Translations under genes and position numbers: made by a program
Part shown: in pieces, positions 1-6,109 of the stretch
How positions within the stretch are numbered: the stretch's first letter is position 1
Layout of the letters: every line of letters begins with the position of its first letter
DNA from: JBAZYZ01 sp964366065
Lineage (GTDB): Bacteria; Patescibacteriota; Minisyncoccia; Phycocordibacterales; VMEP01
NCBI GenBank assembly: GCA_964366065.1
Contig: CAYISF010000019.1
Span: 1-11,792 of the forward strand
Length of the DNA stretch: 11,792 nt
Direction: 5' to 3'
Notes under the pieces: generated by a model
Told to the model about the DNA's origin: nothing
The model's input: the letters and a program-made list of their open reading frames with translations, nothing else
Database searches by the model: none

Positions 1-136
1 CGGTCTTTTGATTGACCGCCACCACCGACGGTTCGTTTATGACAACGCCGTAACCTTTCAGATAAACCAGCGTGTTGGCCGTGCCAAGGTCAATGCCGAT
101 ATCGTTTGAAAGAAGTTCATAGAAGCGGTTAATCAT
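1..136 (-). CDS. mreB: MreB rod-shape actin homologue, N-terminal fragment (second copy)
   Basis: The reverse strand reads from an ATG at 136 into a 45-residue fragment containing GIDLGTANTLVYLKGYG and NEPSVVAV. This is the N-terminal phosphate-1 loop and following strand of MreB, the ATP-binding bacterial actin that positions wall synthesis under the membrane. The rest lies beyond base 1. It is clearly related to, but not the same as, the complete MreB at 4990-6003: the N-terminus is MINRFYELLSND instead of MAFFSKK, and YLKGYGVVINEP replaces YVPGRGIVLNEP. It starts 17 bases after the proS stop with no terminator between, so it is probably cotranscribed with proS. No Shine-Dalgarno precedes the ATG. 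The family is certain; whether it should be called mreB or an mreB-like paralogue (mbl) cannot be decided from the fragment. Confidence 0.9.
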   Translation of the reverse strand, partial: MINRFYELLSNDIGIDLGTANTLVYLKGYGVVINEPSVVAVNQKT

Positions 137-153
137 AAATGTTTGTTTAGAAT

Positions 154-1407
154 TTAATTCTTCCCGGCAAGCAGACGGAGAGTTTCTTCTATCGTGCTTA
201 TCTTCGCCGCCGCGGCATCCCGGCGCTTTACTTCCACTCCGCCTTGTTTCAAGCTCTTTTCCGAAATAACAACGCGGAATGGAATGCCCAAAAGGTCGGC
301 ATCGGCAAATTTCTCTCCGGCGCTTTTATCCGGGCGGTCGTCGTAGAGTACCTCAACACCTGCGTCCATTAAGCAATCGTAAAAATTTTTTGCTTCTTCG
401 CGCACCACTTTGGCCGCATCGGATATTTCTATCAGATGCACCGAGAACGGCGCGATTGCGTCCGGCCAAACGAGTCCTTTTTCGTCCGACAGCACTTCCA
501 CTACCGTACCCATCAGTCGTCCCAGCCCGATGCCGTAACAGCCCATGATAACATCCTTCTTCTCCCCCTTTTCGTCTTTATAGCAGAAATCAAACGGTTT
601 TGAGTATTTGGTCTTGAGTTCAAAAATATTGCCTACTTCAACGGCTTTTTCTTTGCGCAAGTGCGAATTTCCGCACTGCGGACAAACTTTTTGCTCGCCG
701 AATATCCCATCGTTTATGGCAAGGCGGCACTTGTCGCAAATATGGATAGTATCCTCGCCTTCGGCCGCTACCGTCTGGAATTCATGGGAATACTTGCTGA
801 AACTACCCCCTGAAGCAAAAGTGAGGTAGGTCTCTCCGCCTATGCCCACGCGGTTAAAAATGGTCTTATACGAGGCCTTCATAATCTCGTAGTAGCGCGC
901 CAAGTCCGCCTCATCGCGGTGGAAGGAATACAGGTCTTTCATCAAAAATTCGCGTCCTCGGAGAATGCCGGACTTGGCGCGGAGCTCCATTCTGAATTTG
1001 GTCTGTATTTGATAGACGGCAAGCGGCAGATGCTTATAGGAAGAAATAAATTGCTTGGCCAGCGGCACGACAATTTCTTCGTGCGTGGGACCGAGAGCGT
1101 TTTCGCGGCCGGATGAATCTTTTATCTTATATAAATCATCCATAGTGCTCCAGCGGCCGGTCGTCTCCCAATTTTCTTTCGGCTGAAGAGCGGGCATCAA
1201 TAATTCTTCTCCGCCGGCTTTGTTCATTTCTTCGCGGATTATATTTTCAATTTTTTTAAGCACGCGGAAGCCAAGCGGAAGGTAGGTATAAACGCCGGCC
1301 TGGAGCTTGTCCACAAAACCGGCCTTAATGAGAAATTGGGCATTTTTAGAAACCTCATCGGCGGGAATTTCTTTCCTTGTCTTAGTAAAGAGTTTTGACT
1401 GCAACAT
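154..1407 (-). CDS. proS: Prolyl-tRNA synthetase, compact form without editing domain
   Basis: Class II aminoacyl-tRNA synthetase that charges tRNA-Pro with proline in the cytoplasm; 417 residues. Visible in order: motif 1 region (about 60-75, MNKAGGEELLMPALQP), GPTHEE at 106-111, motif 2 (about 137-162, KFRMELRAKSGILRGREF), a CxxC pair (CDKC 224-227, CPQC 242-245), motif 3 (GCYGIGLGRLMG, 289-300) and a C-terminal anticodon-binding domain from about 310. Typical bacterial ProRS has about 570 residues because an editing domain (INS, about 180 residues) sits between motifs 2 and 3. Here that space holds only about 45 residues with the four cysteines, probably a zinc knuckle. Such a form should not hydrolyse Ala-tRNA-Pro itself. 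The start is the ATG at 1407, 6 bases after a TAGAAT hexamer and without a Shine-Dalgarno. The partial mreB follows 17 bases downstream. Confidence 0.96.
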   Translation of the reverse strand: MLQSKLFTKTRKEIPADEVSKNAQFLIKAGFVDKLQAGVYTYLPLGFRVLKKIENIIREEMNKAGGEELLMPALQPKENWETTGRWSTMDDLYKIKDSSGRENALGPTHEEIVVPLAKQFISSYKHLPLAVYQIQTKFRMELRAKSGILRGREFLMKDLYSFHRDEADLARYYEIMKASYKTIFNRVGIGGETYLTFASGGSFSKYSHEFQTVAAEGEDTIHICDKCRLAINDGIFGEQKVCPQCGNSHLRKEKAVEVGNIFELKTKYSKPFDFCYKDEKGEKKDVIMGCYGIGLGRLMGTVVEVLSDEKGLVWPDAIAPFSVHLIEISDAAKVVREEAKNFYDCLMDAGVEVLYDDRPDKSAGEKFADADLLGIPFRVVISEKSLKQGGVEVKRRDAAAAKISTIEETLRLLAGKN

Positions 1408-1413
1408 GTGGCT

Positions 1414-1442
1414 ATTCTACACAAGATTTGGCAAAAAACCAA
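1414..1442 (-). promoter_or_regulatory. Putative proS promoter (leaderless type)
   Basis: On the minus strand TTGGTT (1442-1437) is followed after 17 bases by TAGAAT (1419-1414). The ATG of proS begins 6 bases further on, so transcription would start at or within a base or two of the start codon. The -10 match is good (5 of 6), the -35 match is weak. Confidence 0.5.
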
Positions 1443-1448
1443 AAATAC

Positions 1449-1505
1449 TTGACAAAATAAATTTTATATGCCATTTTATCAAAGGAATCTTTTTAATCAA
1501 GGAGG
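1449..1505 (+). promoter_or_regulatory. -35 box and strong ribosome binding site of the 1512 gene
   Basis: TTGACA at 1449-1454 is a perfect -35 hexamer within ACTTGACAAA, a 10-base string also present upstream of the 4516 gene. No clear -10 sits at the ideal distance; TTTTAT at 1474-1479 (19-base spacer) is the nearest candidate. AAGGAGG at 1499-1505 is a full Shine-Dalgarno 6 bases before the ATG at 1512. It is one of only two strong ribosome binding sites in the window. Confidence 0.55.
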
Positions 1506-1511
1506 CAGAGA

Positions 1512-1901
1512 ATGAAAACGAAATTAAGCGAACGGCCGCTCTTTTGGCTCTTGATGGCGCTGCTCTCTTTCGCGGGGTCAATAACCATAACCCAACTACA
1601 TGGGTTAATCGGAATTTTACCGTTTGATTATGTCACGTTGTTCGTGTTGACGATAGCTCTTTCCGTTCTCACCGGCTTTTCTCTGTATACTGCCATCTGG
1701 AAAAAAATAATGCAGTTGGGCGGCGGAGAGGAAGCGGTACGGGAAACCATAAGAAAAAACGATGAAGAAGACGCGGCCTGGCGGAAGGAAGGGGAGAAAG
1801 AAAACACCCGGCGCATTGTGGCTTATCTCCGGGATACCGCGACAAACGACGAGAAAGAGGGGCGGTTCAAAAATGTTACCCCTTTCCGCCGTTGCCGTTA
1901 G
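1512..1901 (+). CDS. Hypothetical two-helix membrane protein with charged C-terminal tail
   Basis: I do not recognise this family. The 129-residue product has two hydrophobic segments (about residues 10-30 and 38-62), then a strongly charged tail from about 72 (GGEEAVRETIRKNDEEDAAW and onward) that is rich in E, K and R and probably helical or coiled-coil and cytoplasmic. The end (FRRCR) is basic. The start is supported by AAGGAGG 6 bases upstream, and an intrinsic terminator follows 20 bases after the stop, so this is a self-contained transcription unit. It lies head-on between two minus-strand housekeeping units (rseP and proS). Strong expression signals argue that it is a real gene. Whether it is lineage-specific needs a homology search. 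Confidence 0.75.
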   Translation: MKTKLSERPLFWLLMALLSFAGSITITQLHGLIGILPFDYVTLFVLTIALSVLTGFSLYTAIWKKIMQLGGGEEAVRETIRKNDEEDAAWRKEGEKENTRRIVAYLRDTATNDEKEGRFKNVTPFRRCR

Positions 1902-1920
1902 AGAAACCAAGAGAGCGGAG

Positions 1921-1948
1921 AAGGCGGCTTCGGTCGCCCTTTTCTTTT
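1921..1948 (+). terminator. Intrinsic terminator of the 1512 gene
   Basis: AAGGCGGC, loop TTCG, GTCGCCCTT forms a stem closed by a stable C(UUCG)G tetraloop, with one bulged C on the 3' side. It is followed by TTTTCTTTT (1940-1948). This is a classic factor-independent terminator, 20 bases after the stop codon. Confidence 0.8.
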
Positions 1949-1953
1949 GCTTT

Positions 1954-1987
1954 TCTATTCTAATGTTCTTGAGAACATTAGAATAGA
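1954..1987. repeat. Perfect 16-bp AT-rich inverted repeat between convergent genes
   Basis: TCTATTCTAATGTTCT (1954-1969) and its exact reverse complement (1972-1987) are separated by TG. It lies just past the terminator of the 1512 gene and about 17 bases beyond the rseP stop region, between the ends of two convergent genes. There is no T-run on either side, so it is not a textbook terminator. It could still act as a bidirectional 3' stabiliser, a protein-binding palindrome or a mobile palindrome remnant. Confidence 0.7.
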
Positions 1988-1996
1988 TTATTCAGG

Positions 1997-2019
1997 AAAA
2001 AAATCAGCCGGTAACTAAT
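1997..2019 (-). terminator. Possible weak terminator overlapping the rseP stop
   Basis: On the minus strand ATTAGTT, loop ACC, GGCTGAT can pair over 7 bp (three G-U pairs), followed directly by seven T (2003-1997). The stem includes the rseP stop codon. The stem is weak, so the call is tentative. Confidence 0.35.
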
Positions 2020-3104
2020 CGCGCGATATCGTGATAGGTCACCACCACCATGAGAATAAGGAGAAGGGCAAAGCCGACGGTGTTTACGGCATTCGCGACA
2101 GGCGGCTTTATGGGTGACCCCTTGAGCCACTCAATCAAAATAAAAAAGAGCCGTCCGCCGTCAAGCGCCGGTACGGGAATCAGATTAATTACCGCCAGAT
2201 TTATGGAAATGAGCGCGGTGAAGCCGAGCAAATACACAAAACCGAGCGCGCTGGCGTCCCCCACCATTTTAACGATGCCCACCGGCCCGCTTAATGCCGC
2301 CAAACTGCCCTGTCCAATAAGGGCGCTTTTTACCAAATTGAAAAGCCCTCGAATCGTCTCGTCCAAAAGAAAATATGTATTCTTGGCGCCCTCCCACAGC
2401 GCTTTGTGCACGGGCAGCTTCACGATGCCGATTATGTCGGTAGTAATGCCTATGGCCGGCTTACCCGGGACAATGCCTTCTCTGGGCGCAACGCTGACTT
2501 CGTTTTTAGCGCCGCCGCGTTCGTAGAAAACAGAAATTGTTCCCTGCCCGTGGCTTACGATAAATGCCTGTACTTCCTCCGATGCCGTCGGGATAAGAAT
2601 ATCATTCCCTGAAACAAGCGAGGTGATTTTGTCGCCCGCTTTCAATCCTGCGAGTTCAGCCGGAGTCCTTGGAGCAACGCTTGTAATAGAGAAGGCGGTA
2701 TTTTTAGCATAATTTTCATACCCTGAACCGCTTATGGCTGGCGGGAAACCAAGCATAAAACCGAGGGATAACAAAACCCAGGCCAAAAGGACATTGAAAA
2801 TTACACCGGCCGAAACCACCATCGCCTGTATTTTTTTGGGCTGCGTGGCAAAACTTCGCGCCATCTCCGGCCCGTGGAGCGATTCTTCATCCGGGTTCTC
2901 TCCGAAAATTTTCACGTATCCGCCTATAGGTAATGCGTTTACGGAATACTCCGTTTCGCCGCGCTTGACGCTCCAAATACGCGGCGGAAAACCAATGGCG
3001 AATTCATCCACCCGAATTTTCATCCACTTGGCCACGATAAAATGCCCGAACTCGTGGGAAACAATTAAGACAACTAAAATAAAAAGGAAGAGGAGGATGG
3101 ACAT
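2004..3104 (-). CDS. rseP: RseP-family site-2 membrane metalloprotease
   Basis: Intramembrane zinc protease of the M50 family, 366 residues. The first membrane helix carries the zinc-binding HEFGH at 17-21, with glutamate 18 as catalytic base. The C-terminal helix carries N307 and the LDG motif (314-316, within NLIPVPALDGG) that supplies the third zinc ligand. A periplasmic/extracytoplasmic PDZ domain lies at about 130-215 (SVAPRTPAELAGLKAGDKI). Hydrophobic segments flank both active-site parts and the end (about 340-358). In E. coli the family cleaves anti-sigma factor RseA and signal-peptide remnants; the substrate here is unknown. It starts 10 bases after the frr stop, so frr and rseP are cotranscribed. 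In many bacteria uppS, cdsA and dxr lie between frr and rseP; here they do not. Confidence 0.95.
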   Translation of the reverse strand: MSILLFLFILVVLIVSHEFGHFIVAKWMKIRVDEFAIGFPPRIWSVKRGETEYSVNALPIGGYVKIFGENPDEESLHGPEMARSFATQPKKIQAMVVSAGVIFNVLLAWVLLSLGFMLGFPPAISGSGYENYAKNTAFSITSVAPRTPAELAGLKAGDKITSLVSGNDILIPTASEEVQAFIVSHGQGTISVFYERGGAKNEVSVAPREGIVPGKPAIGITTDIIGIVKLPVHKALWEGAKNTYFLLDETIRGLFNLVKSALIGQGSLAALSGPVGIVKMVGDASALGFVYLLGFTALISINLAVINLIPVPALDGGRLFFILIEWLKGSPIKPPVANAVNTVGFALLLILMVVVTYHDIARLVTG

Positions 3105-3114
3105 TGGCTTAGTA

Positions 3115-3666
3115 TCAACTCATCAATTCTTTTTTCTTCCTATCGGTTAATTCCTCAAGTTTTTTATTCGCTCCGTCAACCAGCTTTTGAAGCTCGTCCT
3201 TGTAGCGGAACTTTTCATCTTCAGTAATAGCGCCCCCAACTTCTTTTTTCTGAATATCATCCCATGTTTTTTCGCGATCCGTGCGCACGCGGATGCGGGC
3301 GTCTTCAAGTTTGGCGTGGACAATCTTAGTCAATTGCTCGCGCCTTTCCGTGGTAAGAGGAGGAAAAGTGGCGCGGATACCGTTATCGTCTACGGCCGTG
3401 CCCAATCCCAAGTTGGCGGCGGCAATGGCATGTTCAATTTCTTTGATGTGCGTTTTATCCCACGGTGAAATGCGGAGCGTCCGCGGGTCTTCCACGGAAA
3501 CGGACGCTACGTGAGTAAGCGCCGTTTTTGTCCCGTATAAATCAATGAATATTCCGTCCAAAATCGCCGGTGTCGCCCTCCCCGTATGGAGTTGGGCGAA
3601 CTCTTTTCCGAGCCAGTCCTCGGTCTTTTTGGATTCGTCTTTGAATGGCTGGAAATTATAAGGCAT
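3115..3666 (-). CDS. frr: Ribosome recycling factor
   Basis: RRF works with EF-G to split the post-termination ribosome. The 183-residue product has the family's usual length (about 185) and its landmarks: LHTGRATPAILDGIFIDLYG near the N-terminus, VEDPRTLRISPWDK, the IRATFPPLTTERREQLTKIV segment and a helical C-terminus (KKLEELTDRKKKELMS). An in-frame ATG at 3693 would add nine residues (MIYSKFFNL). I prefer the ATG at 3666 (MPYNFQPFKDES) because it puts the TGRA motif at the usual distance from the start. Neither has a Shine-Dalgarno. It lies 60 bases downstream of the holB stop, and period-7 repeats occupy that gap. The rseP start follows 10 bases after the stop. Confidence 0.93.
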   Translation of the reverse strand: MPYNFQPFKDESKKTEDWLGKEFAQLHTGRATPAILDGIFIDLYGTKTALTHVASVSVEDPRTLRISPWDKTHIKEIEHAIAAANLGLGTAVDDNGIRATFPPLTTERREQLTKIVHAKLEDARIRVRTDREKTWDDIQKKEVGGAITEDEKFRYKDELQKLVDGANKKLEELTDRKKKELMS

Positions 3667-3705
3667 AAGATTAAAGAATTTAGAATATATCATATCGCAT
3701 TCCGA

Positions 3706-3733
3706 CTAAATTCTATATTCTATATTCTACATT
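3706..3733. repeat. Period-7 tandem repeat at the holB 3' end
   Basis: Four consecutive 7-base units on the plus strand: CTAAATT, CTATATT, CTATATT, CTACATT. The array runs from the holB/frr gap into holB. The holB stop codon (TAG, 3729-3727) and the last two sense codons (R, M) fall inside or beside it. A further TAGAATAT sits at 3681-3688 close to the frr start. Confidence 0.8.
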
Positions 3734-4413
3734 CTGGGCGTAACTAGCGCTATGTGTTCAAGAAGCATTTTTACGGACGATGAACGGTCGCCGGCGTAGC
3801 CGCGATATTTGATAAGTTCATCAAAAAATCCGCGTTCAGCCGCAGAGATTTTTTGTGGAGGGAAAAGTTCGTATACCGATTCTTCCAGGGCGTTAAAAAA
3901 AGAAATGACTGGCTGCTTTTCCTTATCCTCAATCATCTGTTTTATAAAAGGAAGCTGTAATCGTTTCTCAACTGGGGTCTCAAGAAATTTCTTCGCATCA
4001 TTATTTAGAGATTGGAAGTTAGAAGTTAGAAATTGGATAACACGAACCCTTGATAAAAGCGTCGGGATAATCTGCCTCACGTTCGGTATGATAAGAAAAA
4101 TGTAAGTTCCTTCTGTCGGCTCCTCAAAAACCTTTAGCATTGCGTTCTGCGCCTCGCGCGTGATAGAACCTGCAATTATTACGAAAAATTTATTCGTTCC
4201 GCCAAAAGCCCGTCGCGATTGCTCCTCTTTCAATTCCCTGGCTTCGTCTATACCCAGCGATTCAAAATAACTTTCGCGATAATCGGGATTGCCCGCGAGC
4301 TTTATTTCAAAAATTCTCTCAAGCGTTTCTTTGAGAATTGGCAGAGTATTTTCTTTCTCACCAGTAATGAGATAGGCGTGCTGATTTTTATTTATTTCAA
4401 TTTTTGAATTCAC
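3727..4413 (-). CDS. holB: DNA polymerase III delta'-like clamp-loader subunit, short form
   Basis: AAA+-like clamp-loader subunit that helps load the sliding clamp. The 228-residue product shows the conserved block AFGGTNKFFVIIAGSITREA QNAMLKVFEEPTEGTYIFLI at about 65-110 (sensor/Walker B side, typical of delta' and tau/gamma), then ALL-type helix and LLSRVRVIQF, the position of the SRC arginine-finger motif. Compared with about 330 residues in E. coli it is short. The N-terminal P-loop position reads HAYLITGEKENT, with no GxxGxGK, and the zinc cysteines are absent, so it should not bind ATP itself, as is usual for delta'. The start is a GTG at 4413, with TAAGAT 6 bases upstream and no Shine-Dalgarno. 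A 5-unit period-7 repeat encodes part of the segment after SRV (about residues 125-136). Confidence 0.85.
   Translation of the reverse strand: MNSKIEINKNQHAYLITGEKENTLPILKETLERIFEIKLAGNPDYRESYFESLGIDEARELKEEQSRRAFGGTNKFFVIIAGSITREAQNAMLKVFEEPTEGTYIFLIIPNVRQIIPTLLSRVRVIQFLTSNFQSLNNDAKKFLETPVEKRLQLPFIKQMIEDKEKQPVISFFNALEESVYELFPPQKISAAERGFFDELIKYRGYAGDRSSSVKMLLEHIALVTPRM
4006..4040. repeat. Period-7 tandem repeat inside holB
   Basis: Five consecutive 7-base units on the plus strand: TAGAGAT, TGGAAGT, TAGAAGT, TAGAAAT, TGGATAA; consensus T(A/G)GA(A/G)(A/G)T. On the coding strand they encode about QFLTSNFQSLNN, directly after the SRV arginine-finger region. The array is in frame, and holB is intact across it. 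Confidence 0.75.
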
Positions 4414-4419
4414 AGAATC

Positions 4420-4449
4420 ATCTTACGACAGAAACAGGCAACTTGACAA
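4420..4449 (-). promoter_or_regulatory. Putative holB promoter (leaderless type)
   Basis: On the minus strand TTGTCA (4449-4444) is followed after 18 bases by TAAGAT (4425-4420). The GTG start of holB follows 6 bases later. The -35 overlaps, on the other strand, the TTGACA of the divergent 4516 gene, so the two promoters are mutually exclusive or co-regulated. Confidence 0.5.
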
Positions 4450-4470
4450 ATTACCAAAAAGTTATAGTTT
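4443..4470 (+). promoter_or_regulatory. Putative promoter of the HTH gene at 4516
   Basis: Perfect -35 TTGACA at 4443-4448. Candidate -10 hexamers are TATAGT at 4463-4468 (5 of 6, but only 14 bases spacing) and TAGTTT at 4465-4470 (16 bases). The string ACTTGACAAA is shared with the 1512 gene. Confidence 0.5.
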
Positions 4471-4480
4471 TGAGGGAACG

Positions 4481-4496
4481 CCTTCAGTTCTGAAGG
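4481..4496. promoter_or_regulatory. 16-base palindrome, candidate operator of the HTH gene
   Basis: CCTTCAG TT CTGAAGG is a perfect 7-bp inverted repeat with a 2-base centre, between the promoter and the Shine-Dalgarno of the downstream XRE-type gene. The size and symmetry suit a dimeric helix-turn-helix repressor, so autoregulation is a reasonable inference. Confidence 0.55.
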
Positions 4497-4503
4497 TATT
4501 TGT

Positions 4504-4511
4504 AAAGGAGG
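4504..4511 (+). promoter_or_regulatory. Strong ribosome binding site
   Basis: AAAGGAGG with GGAGG 4 bases before the ATG at 4516. It fixes the start of the HTH gene and is unusual here because the housekeeping genes lack such sites. Confidence 0.8.
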
Positions 4512-4515
4512 GCTT

Positions 4516-4938
4516 ATGTCCAAATCCAGATCAAGCAATGTTCTTTTTGCGCCAATCCACCCATCAAGAGTCAAACAGCTTCGCAAAGAATCGGGGATGA
4601 ACCAACACGATTTCTGGAGCAAGGTCGGCGTCACCCAGAGCGGCGGCAGCCGCTATGAAAGCGGGCGCGCTATGCCAAACCCGGTGCTGGCGATGATGCG
4701 TATCACCCACATCTGGCACTTGCCTCCTACGGTTCTGTATTATGTCAGCCAAAAAACCAAGGGAGCGGCAGAGGCGGGAATGGCGGCCGGAAAAGCCACT
4801 CTTAAGCTCATCCGCGGAAATGTTTCATCTAGTCGCCTGAAGTTCCTTAACTCACTCCCGAAGTTCAAACCGTTCAAAAGGACGGCTTACATAACTGGGG
4901 AAGTGGGGTCGTTAAGGGTGAATGTCAAAACCAAATAA
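4516..4938 (+). CDS. XRE-type helix-turn-helix protein
   Basis: A 140-residue protein whose residues about 15-65 fit an XRE/Cro-type helix-turn-helix: VKQLRKESGMNQHDFWSKVG (helices 1-2), VTQSGGSRYESGRAMPNPVL (recognition helix and turn), then MMRITHIWHLPPTVLYYVSQ. The motif is slightly unusual: SQSTISRYERG-like positions read TQSGGSRYESG. The C-terminal 65 residues are basic and of no recognised family (LKLIRGNVSSSRLKFLNSLPKFKPF and onward). It has its own promoter, a palindromic candidate operator, a strong ribosome binding site and an intrinsic terminator 26 bases after the stop. It probably represses its own gene and possibly the divergent holB promoter, which overlaps its -35 box. The target genes are unknown. 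Confidence 0.8.
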   Translation: MSKSRSSNVLFAPIHPSRVKQLRKESGMNQHDFWSKVGVTQSGGSRYESGRAMPNPVLAMMRITHIWHLPPTVLYYVSQKTKGAAEAGMAAGKATLKLIRGNVSSSRLKFLNSLPKFKPFKRTAYITGEVGSLRVNVKTK

Positions 4939-4964
4939 CTTACGGCCTTCCGCCGGTTGGCTCT

Positions 4965-4990
4965 CCCCCGACTCGTTCGGGGGTTTTCTT
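4965..4990 (+). terminator. Intrinsic terminator of the HTH gene
   Basis: CCCCCGA, loop CTCGT, TCGGGGG (7-bp GC-rich stem), followed by TTTTCTTT. It ends where the convergent mreB gene ends (stop at 4992-4990) and may also hinder transcription leaving mreB, although that side has no T-run. Confidence 0.88.
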
Positions 4991-6003
4991 TATCTCTTGG
5001 CGATAATACTTTTCTTATACATCTCCAGGTGTTCCAGCGCGATACCCGTACCCTTAGCCACGCAGTAAAGCGCCTCGTCGGCAAGCACCGCTTTGACACC
5101 CGTGCGGCGGTAAACTAACTCGGGGAAATTGCGCAACTGCGAGGTCCCTCCAGTCATAATGATGCCGTTCTCAATGATGTCGGCTGAGAGTTCCGGCGGA
5201 GTATCCTGTAAAACATCTTTCATTGATTTAATCATCTGGCGAAGTTCTTTATCAATAGCTTTCACGATCTCATTGGTGGAAATCTGCGCCGAGCGGGGAA
5301 GGCCGGCGATAAAATCGCGCCCGCGGATAGTCATGGAAAGCTCGTCCTCAACGGGAATGGCTGAACCTATGGCAATCTTTACATCCTCGGCGGTTTTGTC
5401 CCCAATGGCAAGGTTGAATGTTTTTTTAATGTAGTCGGCGATGGCTTGGTCAACGCGATTACCCGCGCATTTCACTGAATTTGACGCGACTATTCCGCCC
5501 AAAGAAATAACCGCCACGTCCGTGGTTCCGCCGCCGATATCAACAATCATGTGCCCCTGAGCTTCGTGAATGGGTATGCCCGCGCCGATAGCGGCTAAAA
5601 TCGGCTCTTTAACCACATAGGCATTTTTAGCGCCGGCTTTAATGGCCGCCTCCACCACGGCGCGGCGTTCGGTGGAAGTCACCCCCGCCGGCACGGAAAC
5701 CATCACTTCTGGTTTGAAAATATTCCATCGGCCTAGTGCCTTGCCGATAAAGTAGCGGAGCATTGCTTCAGTTACGCGATAATCGGCTATGACCCCGTCC
5801 TTCATCGGACGATAAGCAATAATGGAATCGGGGGTCTTTCCGATCATTTCTTTGGCCTCAACACCCACCGCGAGTATTTTATTGTCTGCCTCGGACACGG
5901 CCACAACCGATGGCTCGTTTAGGACAATTCCCCGCCCCGGAACATACACCAGCGTATTTGCCGTTCCTAAATCAATGCCGAGTTTTTTTGAAAAAAAAGC
6001 CAT
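4990..6003 (-). CDS. mreB: MreB rod-shape-determining actin homologue
   Basis: Complete MreB (337 residues from the ATG at 6003). Landmarks of the actin/Hsp70 ATPase fold: GIDLGTANTLVYV near the N-terminus (phosphate 1), NEPSVVAV, the RPMKDGVIADYRVTEAML segment, the phosphate-2 loop DIGGGTTDVAVISLGG, GNRVDQAIADYIKK, and the adenosine motif TGGTSQLRNFPEL. It polymerises on the inner membrane face and guides peptidoglycan synthesis. An in-frame GTG at 6024 would add seven residues (VTFSTIG). The ATG at 6003 gives the usual family N-terminus (MAFFSKKLG), but the GTG lies 5 bases after a -10-like hexamer as in other genes here, so either start is possible. Upstream lies murA on the same strand, 125-146 bases away. 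No mreC or mreD is adjacent. Confidence 0.95.
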   Translation of the reverse strand: MAFFSKKLGIDLGTANTLVYVPGRGIVLNEPSVVAVSEADNKILAVGVEAKEMIGKTPDSIIAYRPMKDGVIADYRVTEAMLRYFIGKALGRWNIFKPEVMVSVPAGVTSTERRAVVEAAIKAGAKNAYVVKEPILAAIGAGIPIHEAQGHMIVDIGGGTTDVAVISLGGIVASNSVKCAGNRVDQAIADYIKKTFNLAIGDKTAEDVKIAIGSAIPVEDELSMTIRGRDFIAGLPRSAQISTNEIVKAIDKELRQMIKSMKDVLQDTPPELSADIIENGIIMTGGTSQLRNFPELVYRRTGVKAVLADEALYCVAKGTGIALEHLEMYKKSIIAKR

Positions 6004-6025
6004 CCCGATAGTAGAAAATGTCACC

Positions 6026-6059
6026 GCTCTTATAAGAGCAGTTTTGTAATTATTTTCAA
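6026..6059 (-). promoter_or_regulatory. Putative mreB promoter with 14-base palindrome over the -10
   Basis: On the minus strand TTGAAA (6059-6054) and, 18 bases on, TTATAA (6035-6030). The -10 region is the centre of a perfect palindrome GCTCTTATAAGAGC (6026-6039). A symmetric site across the -10 is a good place for a repressor, but no binding protein is identified. Confidence 0.45.
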
Positions 6060-6109
6060 GTTAAATTGGTAATTTTCTGGCATAATTTTTTTCTAACTAC
6101 ATTCATTTT

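Noticed and set aside
279..548. Plus-strand open frame of 89 codons opposite proS
   Set aside because: It is fully antisense to a clearly conserved synthetase, has no ribosome binding site, and its arginine/proline-rich product is typical of a shadow frame.
3667..3693. Upstream start for frr adding nine residues
   Set aside because: The extension places the conserved TGRA motif too far from the start and is encoded in AT-rich repeat-like sequence; the ATG at 3666 fits the family.
4939..4990. tRNA gene in the GC-rich segment after the HTH gene
   Set aside because: The only structure is a single stem-loop with a T-run; no cloverleaf arms or T-loop sequence are present.
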